Assembly: GCA_035250485.1 (NCBI GenBank)
Contig: DATFFB010000134.1
Span: 1-11,394 of the forward strand
Reading direction: 5' to 3'
From: JACCTH01 sp035250485
GTDB taxonomy: Bacteria > Actinomycetota > Acidimicrobiia > Spongiisociales > ZC4RG35
DNA length: 11,394 nt
Shown: one piece after another, positions 7,077 through 11,394 of the stretch
How the letters are laid out: the number at the start of each line of letters is the position of its first letter
Numbering within the stretch: position 1 is the stretch's first letter
Made by a program: the position numbers and the translations under genes
Notes under the pieces: generated by a model
The model's input: the letters and a program-made list of their open reading frames with translations, nothing else
Databases searched by the model: none
Told to the model about the DNA's origin: nothing

Positions 7077-8039
7077 ATGAATGTCGGTCGGCTGGTAGTG
7101 GATGCCGCCAAGGATTGGGTCGAGGACAAGGCACCCCGGCTGGGGGCGGCGCTCTCTTATTACACCGCATTTTCGCTCCCGCCGTTGCTCGTGGCATTGA
7201 TCGGGATCGCAGGAGTCGCCTTCGATGCCGAAGTCGTCAGCGATCGGTTGGTTGAGCAGATGCGGGGCCTGGTGGGAGCCGAGTCAGCTGACTTGCTCGG
7301 CGATGCGATAGCCGAGGCTCGACAGACGACGGGAACGGGTTGGGCGGTCGCCCTCGGAGTGGCCGTGCTGGTGATCGCCGCGTCGGGGGTCTTTGCTCAG
7401 CTTCAAGATGCTCTCAACACCATCTGGGACGTTCGGCCTCAACCTGGAGCTGGTATCTGGCGCCTGCTCCAGAAGCGATTGCTTTCGCTGGCAGCGGTGC
7501 TGGGAGCGGGCTTCTTGCTCCTCGTTTCATTGGCTGTGAGCACGGCCACCGCAGCCCTGGCAGAACTCGCCGCGAGCGTTGAGTCCCTCGCTCCTTTCGT
7601 AGCCGTCATGGACGTCGCCATTTCGCTCCTCGTTGTCACAGTGCTATTCGCGCTGATCTTCAAGTTCTTGCCTGACGTCCGGATCAAGTGGCGCGACGTC
7701 TGGCTGGGAGCCTTCATCACCGCTGGACTCTTCATCATCGGAAAGTTCGCGATTGGCTTTTATCTCGGAACAAGCGACGTTGGGTCGGCGTATGGCGTCG
7801 CTGGTTCCTTGATCATCATCATGGTCTGGATCTACTACTCCGCCCTCATCGTCTTCTTCGGGGCCGAGCTCACCCAGGTGTGGACGAAACGGCATGAGGC
7901 GGCGGTCAGGCCGGTAGTGGGGGCAGAGCGCGCCGCCTCCCGCGATACCTCCCCTCACGAGCCTCGAGGCGAACCTGCCCGAGGCTGGATGGTGCTGGGG
8001 GCCTTCCTCTCCGGCTGGCTACTGGGACGGCGTCGCTAG
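7077..8039 (+). CDS. YihY/BrkB-family integral membrane protein
   Basis: Multi-span inner-membrane protein of the YihY/BrkB (formerly 'ribonuclease BN') family, whose molecular function is still unsettled. The hallmark APRLGAALSYYTAFSLPPLL is at residues 19-38. Further family features are FAQLQDALNTIWDV (about 105-118), SVESLAPF, FKFLPDVRIKWRDVWLGA and GSAYGVAGSLIIIMVWIYYSALIVFFGAELTQVW. About six TM segments are visible. The ATG at 7077 is chosen because GAGGAG lies immediately upstream and because family similarity begins there; the frame is open back to 6861, but that extra sequence is Cys/Arg/Pro-rich and unlike the family. After the conserved domain comes a hydrophilic tail and then an additional hydrophobic stretch, GWMVLGAFLSGWLLGRRR (303-320), ending in three arginines. 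The stop lies 17 nt from the stop of a convergent small gene. Confidence 0.92.
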   Translation: MNVGRLVVDAAKDWVEDKAPRLGAALSYYTAFSLPPLLVALIGIAGVAFDAEVVSDRLVEQMRGLVGAESADLLGDAIAEARQTTGTGWAVALGVAVLVIAASGVFAQLQDALNTIWDVRPQPGAGIWRLLQKRLLSLAAVLGAGFLLLVSLAVSTATAALAELAASVESLAPFVAVMDVAISLLVVTVLFALIFKFLPDVRIKWRDVWLGAFITAGLFIIGKFAIGFYLGTSDVGSAYGVAGSLIIIMVWIYYSALIVFFGAELTQVWTKRHEAAVRPVVGAERAASRDTSPHEPRGEPARGWMVLGAFLSGWLLGRRR

Positions 8040-8056
8040 AGCTAGATAGCCAGGAC

Positions 8057-8239
8057 CTAATAGGAGGTCTCGCCCGGGGGCTGGCCTCTGATGGCCTTGG
8101 GAATGTCCCATTGGTCCTGACGCATGGCCTCCACCGTCGCGCTGATCTCCTCGAGTTGGCGGCTGATGGACTCGATCGCGTCGGCGATTCGAACGAGAAC
8201 ACCCAGCAGCTCGTCGGCCTCCTTCGCACGGATGCTCAT
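8057..8239 (-). CDS. 60-aa coiled-coil mini-protein, function unknown
   Basis: I do not recognise a named family. The product is soluble and strongly helical. Hydrophobic residues L11, L15, I18, I22, I25, L29, I32, V36 and M39 follow an unbroken 4-3-4-3 spacing, that is, four heptads of a parallel-type coiled coil with charged residues between. Proline first appears at P47, ending the helix. An oligomeric (dimer or trimer) protein is expected. The start ATG at 8239 has AGGAG about 8 nt upstream. It begins 18 nt after the 56-aa Cys/His mini-protein gene on the same strand, so the two are likely co-transcribed and may act together. It is convergent with the YihY-like gene, with 17 nt between the stops. 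Heptad regularity plus a good ribosome site argue that it is real; the role is unknown. Confidence 0.7.
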   Translation of the reverse strand: MSIRAKEADELLGVLVRIADAIESISRQLEEISATVEAMRQDQWDIPKAIRGQPPGETSY

Positions 8240-8257
8240 GGGGGCGACTCCTGCCGG

Positions 8258-8428
8258 CTACTTGACCGCGGTCCCGGTAGGCGATCTCATATCGAGATGG
8301 CTGGTGTAGTTGCTGCAGACGCACTTGGGGACAGAGCACGCACTCGACCGGTGCTCGACTCGTGGATGCCCGCACCCGATGCAGCGCTGGCGGTTCCCGT
8401 CATGAGTTCGATCATTTTGCTTCGCCAC
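8258..8428 (-). CDS. 56-aa Cys/His zinc-site mini-protein
   Basis: A small protein with a dense metal-site pattern, numbered from the GTG at 8428: C16-x2-C19-G-H21-x4-H26-x4-C31-x4-C36-x-C38, followed by SNY. CxxCGHxxxxH...C...CxC plus an aromatic is a recurring arrangement in short bacterial zinc-binding proteins; zinc binding here is inferred. The frame remains open upstream to 8611, but that extension is Arg/Pro/Gly-rich and lacks a ribosome site. GTG 8428 has GGAGG 10 nt upstream, and the stop of a 14-codon leader ORF lies two nt before it. The next gene downstream (coiled-coil mini-protein) begins 18 nt later. An upstream dyad at 8496-8521 may control the unit. Possible roles are nucleic-acid binding, metal sensing or a protein-protein adaptor. 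Confidence 0.62.
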   Translation of the reverse strand: MAKQNDRTHDGNRQRCIGCGHPRVEHRSSACSVPKCVCSNYTSHLDMRSPTGTAVK

Positions 8429-8430
8429 CG

Positions 8431-8475
8431 CTAAACCGCCTCCGCCGCACGGCGGGTGATATCGACCTGGGACAT
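8431..8475 (-). CDS. 14-codon leader ORF ahead of the Cys/His mini-protein
   Basis: Encodes MSQVDITRRAAEAV and then TAG. The ATG at 8475 has one of the best ribosome sites of the window (GAGGAG, then an A-rich spacer of about 7 nt). Its stop ends two nt before the GTG of the 56-aa gene, which is a geometry for translational re-initiation or coupling. Alternatives are a leader peptide for attenuation, or a relic of an earlier N-terminus separated by a frameshift. Too short for any homology argument. Confidence 0.4.
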   Translation of the reverse strand: MSQVDITRRAAEAV

Positions 8476-8731
8476 CTTTTTTCTCCTCTGCTTCGACCGT
8501 CAGCACTAGCCCTCTGACGGTGCGCCCGTAACCGCCGACCGAAGGTCGACGTCGCACCGGCAGAGCCAGCGGAAACTTCACCCGGTTGGTGAGGCGAAGA
8601 AGGCGCTGCACGCATTGGCGTGCGCTATGTCACCAGTCTACCGGCAATCGGATGACTAGTACGACCGAGTTTCTCCTCGGTGAGCTGCATGAAACCTGCC
8701 ATGTGCGGGTAAGGGCGCCGCAGGAGTGGAT
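8476..8731. other. Non-coding interval with leader dyad and a weak hairpin
   Basis: 256 bp between the leader ORF (minus) and the 51-aa gene (plus); divergent promoters are expected here. It contains the strong dyad at 8496-8521 and two weaker inverted repeats: GCACGC/GCGTGC with a 4-nt loop near 8608-8623, and ACCGAG/CTCGGT at 8664-8681 with a 6-nt loop. No convincing -35/-10 pair was found by eye. Open frames crossing it have atypical composition and no good ribosome site. Confidence 0.5.
8496..8521 (-). promoter_or_regulatory. 8-bp-arm dyad in the leader of the mini-protein unit
   Basis: ACCGTCAG (8496-8503) and CTGACGGT (8514-8521) are exact inverse complements with a 10-nt spacer. This geometry, about one helical turn in the spacer and 18 bp between arm centres, suits a dimeric repressor site. 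The element ends 20 nt before the leader ORF ATG and just upstream of its ribosome site, so it could equally form an RNA hairpin controlling translation. The regulator is unknown; the unit's own small proteins are candidates. Confidence 0.5.
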
Positions 8732-8887
8732 GTGGATCGGTTGTTGGATGGTTCGCTGGCGGAGGCCTCGTTGCTCGAAGTTTTGGTTCGAGCGGCTCTT
8801 CCATTTTTGACTCTGCCAATGATTTTGCTCGTGGTTCTACTGGCCGTGGACCGTTTGACCCACGTTTTCCACCGCGACGACAGCTAA
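8732..8887 (+). CDS. 51-aa single-span membrane mini-protein
   Basis: The frame from GTG 8732 reads VDRLLDGSLAEASLLEVLVR, then a hydrophobic helix at about residues 21-39 (AALPFLTLPMILLVVLLAV), then DRLTHVFHRDDS and TAA. One clear transmembrane segment is bracketed by R20 and D40/R41, with an amphipathic N-terminal part. AGGAG lies five nt before the GTG; an in-frame GTG at 8726 would overlap this ribosome site and is less likely. The last codon and stop overlap the stop of the convergent ferritin-like gene by 4 nt (CTAA read as TAA on plus, TAG on minus). It resembles small membrane regulators or subunits in build, but no family is recognised. Good ribosome site, clean hydrophobic pattern and exact tail-to-tail packing support it as a real gene. 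Confidence 0.62.
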   Translation: MDRLLDGSLAEASLLEVLVRAALPFLTLPMILLVVLLAVDRLTHVFHRDDS

Positions 8888-9969
8888 GTCCGGTTGGGCA
8901 TAGGCGACGACATGCTTGCGAAGGCCGACACCTTGGCAGCGACCTCCGCCAACTCCGGGTGGTCCTGGGTGACCGAGGCAGCCAGAGTCGCCGTCTCGAC
9001 ATAAGGATCACCCTCAAAGCGGTAAACCTCGAATGTGGGACCAGCGGTGACCGAGTCGCTCACCGGTTGGCGGACCAAATACCGTGCGGTCGGAGCTAAG
9101 CATCGGGACATCAAACCGTAGAGGCGGCCGATCGATGCTTCCTGGTGCCCGGAACCAGAGAACAGGTCGTCCATCGTGACGAAGACGAGTCCGTAGAGAG
9201 CGTTGAAGAGATCGGAAACGCCTTGCAGGCCCCGAGGAAGATCTGCCGTTCGGGGGTTGCTCAAAACGGGCCAGGTCCGGCCGATCGAAGTGGTCCCGTC
9301 GGCGAGCTGCTGAAACTTGCGGAAATGGGTGAGCTCTTGATGGGACGGGTCCGCCCAGCGCTCGTCGCTTACACCTTCCCCTTGGTGGATGATGATCTCG
9401 AGCGCCTCGTCGGCACTGGCCCTGTCGTCAATTAGCAGGAGACCCCCGCTGTCCTCGGCGTCGAATTGGACGGGTGCATACCACGAGTGCTCTGACAGCT
9501 GCCGTCCTGGCTGGTGCTGGGCGAAGATATCCGAGACCTCGGACAGCTCATCCAGAGCCGCCTCCAGCGCGGCATAGAACTGGCCCAGCGTCTCGAAATT
9601 GTCGTCTTCAGGAATCGCCCCTGGTGCTCGCGGTTTTTCGATCTCGAGGAACGTGCCCTTGATCAGCTCGGGGGTGCACTCCCTTAGCTCGAGCAGCAGA
9701 TCCGGCTGGTGGTGAGCCAAAAAGCCCGGATAAGACGGAATCATGTCGTAGCCGAAAGAGGGCTCCCCGCCGACTGCGAGCAGGAGGTTTGTGGTGAGGG
9801 CTGCGTGCAGCATCTCCTCCACGACCACGCTGGCGATGAGCCGGGCAGCCTCGGATTCCTGATCTTCGATCGAGTACATCGCGTATAGATAAGGAGGGAT
9901 CGTCGACAGCTCGACCCTCGTCGCCAGAACGAGGTGGCCTCTCAGATCGTCGACGGTCTCGATCGACAT
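8884..9969 (-). CDS. Ferritin-like protein, VioB/RebD N-terminal type
   Basis: A four-helix-bundle ferritin-like protein of the kind found as the N-terminal domain of iminophenyl-pyruvate dimer synthases (VioB, RebD), but here alone and 361 aa long. A di-iron ligand pattern is visible: E20 in VELSTIPPYLYAMYSI, E52-x2-H55 in EEMLHA, E191 or E198 around EIIIHQGEG, and E212-x2-H215 in HQELTHF. ELSTIPPYLYAMY and EEMLHAALTTNLLLAVGGEP are typical of this group. The ATG at 9969 is set by an in-frame TGA three codons upstream; its ribosome site is weak. No tryptophan-dimer pathway genes are nearby, so indole-alkaloid synthesis is not supported. An oxidative or peroxidase-like role, or iron handling, is possible. 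It runs divergently from the CmpX-like gene and is tail-to-tail with the 51-aa membrane protein. Confidence 0.85.
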   Translation of the reverse strand: MSIETVDDLRGHLVLATRVELSTIPPYLYAMYSIEDQESEAARLIASVVVEEMLHAALTTNLLLAVGGEPSFGYDMIPSYPGFLAHHQPDLLLELRECTPELIKGTFLEIEKPRAPGAIPEDDNFETLGQFYAALEAALDELSEVSDIFAQHQPGRQLSEHSWYAPVQFDAEDSGGLLLIDDRASADEALEIIIHQGEGVSDERWADPSHQELTHFRKFQQLADGTTSIGRTWPVLSNPRTADLPRGLQGVSDLFNALYGLVFVTMDDLFSGSGHQEASIGRLYGLMSRCLAPTARYLVRQPVSDSVTAGPTFEVYRFEGDPYVETATLAASVTQDHPELAEVAAKVSAFASMSSPMPNRT

Positions 9970-10122
9970 CCGCTGTCATTGCCCGAATAGGCAGCGGCCC
10001 TGGCCGCCAGATCCTTGATCAAGTGGTTCATGCTATGAGGCCGGATTGATCTGGGAGGCCATTCTTGTTTGGTCCGAGGACCGCTCGGGTACGCGGCGCT
10101 CAACTCGGCTCGTGGAGGTTCA
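9970..10122. promoter_or_regulatory. Divergent intergenic region with a 10-bp palindrome
   Basis: 153 bp between the ferritin-like gene (minus) and the CmpX-like gene (plus). A perfect palindrome CTTGATCAAG lies at 10014-10023, and a GC-rich inverted pair GCGGCC/GGCCGC sits just left of it around 9993-10006. Promoters for both genes are expected here, but no clear -35/-10 pair was found. A 10-bp palindrome has an appreciable chance frequency, so regulation through it is only a suggestion. Confidence 0.35.
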
Positions 10123-10896
10123 ATGGATGGTTTTAGGGAGGGACTAGAGAATGCCTGGGCCAACGTGGCGGCATTCCTACCCAAGTTTCTCGGTTTCCTT
10201 CTGATCCTGATCATCGGTTATTTCATTGCCAAGGCGATCGGAAACGCTCTAGACAAGGTTCTGGAGCGAGTCGGGTTTGACCGGGCGGTCGAGCGAGGGG
10301 GGGTGAAGCGGGCCCTCGAGCGGACCAAGTACGACGCCAGCGGGATTCTCGGCAAGTTGGTCTTCTACCTTCTGTTCCTTTTCGTTCTCCAGCTGGCCTT
10401 CGGGGTCTTTGGTCCCAATCCGATTAGCGACATGCTCGAGGCGGTTATCGCCTACATCCCTCGAGTGATCGCCGCCATCCTCATCATCGTCGTCGCCTCG
10501 GCCATAGCTGCCGCCATCCGGGAGATGGTTGACGCCGCCCTCGGAAACCTCGCCTACGGGCGAGTCCTTGCCAACGTGGCCGGGGCCGCAGTCCTCACCG
10601 TCGGGATCTTCGCCGCTCTGTCCCAACTGGAGATTGCTCCGGCGATCCTGAACGCGGTGTTCTATGCGATCTTGGCGATCGTCGTGGGCGTCGTGATCGT
10701 GGCGGTCGGGGGCGGTGGCATCCAACCCATGCGTGATCGCTGGGGACGCGCCCTCATCCGCCTCGACGAGGAAATGCCTCGAGCGCGCCGGGAACTGGCT
10801 GGGGCGGGTGATCGCGTCAAGGAGCGGGTCGAAGAGGACAGGGCCAAGCTCCAGGCGGAGGCCGAACGGATACAACGTCCCGACCGCCCGCAATAG
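10123..10896 (+). CDS. CmpX-like conserved-TM-helix membrane protein
   Basis: Integral membrane protein of 257 aa with two copies of the 'conserved TM helix' repeat seen in CmpX and other MscS-related proteins. The first is at about residues 12-55 (AAFLPKFLGFLLILIIGYFIAK...LERVGFDR), the second at about 105-140 (AVIAYIPRVIAAILIIVVASAIAAA). About five TM segments: 19-38, 77-96, 113-132, 147-166 and 176-196. The last ends in VAVGGGGIQPM, reminiscent of the pore helix of MscS. No MscS beta domain follows; instead there is a highly charged helical tail (about 205-257) with coiled-coil potential. The ATG at 10123 has GGAGG four to five nt upstream; an ORF open from 10069 is not favoured. A role in membrane stress or mechanosensing is inferred from the family, not shown. 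A 68-aa Cys/His gene follows after 35 nt. Confidence 0.88.
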   Translation: MDGFREGLENAWANVAAFLPKFLGFLLILIIGYFIAKAIGNALDKVLERVGFDRAVERGGVKRALERTKYDASGILGKLVFYLLFLFVLQLAFGVFGPNPISDMLEAVIAYIPRVIAAILIIVVASAIAAAIREMVDAALGNLAYGRVLANVAGAAVLTVGIFAALSQLEIAPAILNAVFYAILAIVVGVVIVAVGGGGIQPMRDRWGRALIRLDEEMPRARRELAGAGDRVKERVEEDRAKLQAEAERIQRPDRPQ

Positions 10897-10931
10897 GGCT
10901 CTGCTCGTGACCCAACAAAAGTGAGGTCGCT

Positions 10932-11138
10932 ATGTGTTACACGTGCGGATGCAAATTGCCTCATGAGGACCACGGCGATCCGGCCAACATTGTCGAGGAA
11001 GATCTAAAGAAGGCGGGACAAACCGACACCATCAAAAAGGCCGGCGTCAAGACCGCCAAGGAGAACCTGATCGAGTTGATCCGGTTGCAAATGGATGAAG
11101 ACGGGCTCCAGCGGCCCCGAACCGACTACAACAAATGA
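10932..11138 (+). CDS. 68-aa Cys/His mini-protein (MCYTCGC type)
   Basis: Small hydrophilic protein beginning MCYTCGCKLPHEDHGDPANI. Potential metal ligands are packed into the first 16 residues: C2, C5, C7, H11, H14 and D13/D16. A predicted amphipathic helix follows (about 22-55: IVEEDLKKAGQ...ENLIELIRLQM) and then a polar tail. Proteins with this N-terminal CxTCGC...HxDHGDP pattern recur as hypothetical proteins in actinobacteria and cyanobacteria, to my knowledge without assigned function. GAGG lies about six nt before the ATG. It follows the CmpX-like gene by 35 nt and precedes the helical-bundle gene by 77 nt, all on one strand, so an operon is likely. Zinc or iron binding is an inference from the ligands. 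Confidence 0.85.
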   Translation: MCYTCGCKLPHEDHGDPANIVEEDLKKAGQTDTIKKAGVKTAKENLIELIRLQMDEDGLQRPRTDYNK

Positions 11139-11151
11139 GCCCCTGGGGACC

Positions 11152-11174
11152 CTCCACAGAATGCGGTTGTGGAG
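11152..11174 (+). terminator. Weak hairpin between two plus-strand genes
   Basis: CTCCACA (11152-11158) and TGTGGAG (11168-11174) form a perfect 7-bp stem with a 9-nt loop in the 77-nt gap. No U-tract follows, so it is at best a processing site or weak attenuator; it may be chance. Confidence 0.25.
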
Positions 11175-11215
11175 CCGAGCGGGTGGGTAGCACTTGATAA
11201 GCGAAGGGAGCAAAC

Positions 11216-11394
11216 ATGGCCGAACGCCACGTCGTCGCCGACGACATCGTCTACGACCTCATCAGCATCCAATACCACGCCCTGCAAGGAGCCGAGACCT
11301 ATACGAAGTATCTCGAGGACGCTCACTCGACCGACCATCCCGACGTGACGAAATTCATCGAGCAGTGTCGAGATCAAGACAACGAGAGGGCACT
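11216..11394 (+). CDS. Helical, possibly ferritin-like protein, 3' end outside window
   Basis: 59 codons are visible from ATG 11216, with AGGGAG about five nt upstream. The sequence starts MAERHVVADDIVYDLISIQY, continues as amphipathic helix with HALQGAETYTKYLEDAH, and then DHPDVTKFIEQCRDQDNERA. Two long helices with the YDLISIQYHALQGAETY pattern resemble short actinobacterial helical-bundle proteins of ferritin-like build. Possible metal ligands are H22 and E26 in the first helix and E and D residues in the second. The missing C-terminus would decide whether a full ExxH set exists. It probably shares a transcript with the 68-aa Cys/His gene and perhaps the CmpX-like gene. Stress or iron-related function is only suggested by this context. 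Confidence 0.6.
   Translation, partial: MAERHVVADDIVYDLISIQYHALQGAETYTKYLEDAHSTDHPDVTKFIEQCRDQDNERA

Noticed and set aside
8429..8611. Upstream extension of the 56-aa Cys/His protein to 117 aa
   Set aside because: The added residues are Arg/Gly/Pro-rich with no ribosome site and overlap the dyad and leader ORF.
8586..8810. 74-codon plus-strand ORF overlapping the 51-aa membrane protein gene
   Set aside because: Trp/Arg-rich translation and no clear ribosome site; the alternative frame gives a clean TM helix with a good start.
9942..10032. 29-codon minus-strand ORF MNHLIKDLAARAAAYSGNDSG... running into the ferritin-like start
   Set aside because: No ribosome site; it ends inside the ferritin-like gene in another frame. 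Possible leader but unsupported.
10069..10122. 18-residue N-terminal extension of the CmpX-like protein
   Set aside because: GGAGG sits just ahead of the ATG at 10123 and the extension MVRGPLGYAALNSARGGS has no family features.
10249..10893. 214-codon minus-strand frame opposite the CmpX-like gene
   Set aside because: Composition is Asp/Gly/His-rich, typical of an antisense shadow, while the plus strand has clear TM repeats.
1..11394. CRISPR array, tRNA/rRNA, insertion sequence, phage or toxin-antitoxin module
   Set aside because: No regularly spaced repeats, cloverleaf-like sequences, transposase or integrase motifs, or recognisable toxin families were seen on either strand.

Overview
The window is GC-rich with Shine-Dalgarno-led genes, many starting with GTG or TTG, and it carries a lipoprotein-type solute receptor. 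Together with several very small conserved-looking Cys/His proteins, this suggests a high-GC actinobacterium, probably an uncultivated environmental lineage. That assignment is inference; no rRNA or other marker gene is present. No tRNA, CRISPR array, insertion sequence or phage gene was seen.

Layout. (1) 1-6847, all on the minus strand: a complete peptide-type ABC importer operon in the order lipoprotein receptor (6847-4877), permease OppB-like (4749-3598), permease OppC-like (3587-2484), ATPase OppD-like (2463-1456), ATPase OppF-like (1459-458). A CDP-alcohol phosphatidyltransferase gene follows (407 to beyond the window edge). The receptor captures a peptide-like ligand, the permeases form the channel and the two ATPases power it. 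A perfect 14-bp stem with a GNRA loop sits between the receptor and the first permease gene and probably raises receptor mRNA relative to the rest. (2) 6848-7076: a divergent regulatory region with a perfect 9-bp dyad. (3) 7077-8039, plus strand: a YihY/BrkB-family membrane protein. (4) 8057-8521, minus strand, convergent with it: a compact unit of an 8-bp-arm dyad, a 14-codon leader ORF, a 56-aa Cys/His mini-protein and a 60-aa coiled-coil mini-protein. (5) 8732-8887, plus strand: a 51-aa single-span membrane protein whose stop codon overlaps the stop of the convergent gene. (6) 8884-9969, minus strand: a stand-alone ferritin-like protein of the VioB/RebD N-terminal type with a recognisable di-iron ligand set. 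(7) 10123-11394, plus strand: a CmpX-like conserved-TM-helix membrane protein, a 68-aa Cys/His mini-protein, and the start of a helical, possibly ferritin-like protein cut by the window edge.

The right third (7077-11394) holds membrane-integrity and metal-binding-looking genes together with four proteins under 70 aa, two of them with CxxCG...H metal-site patterns. It is the least explained part. The most original candidates are the dyad/leader/mini-protein unit at 8057-8521 and the 51-aa membrane protein.
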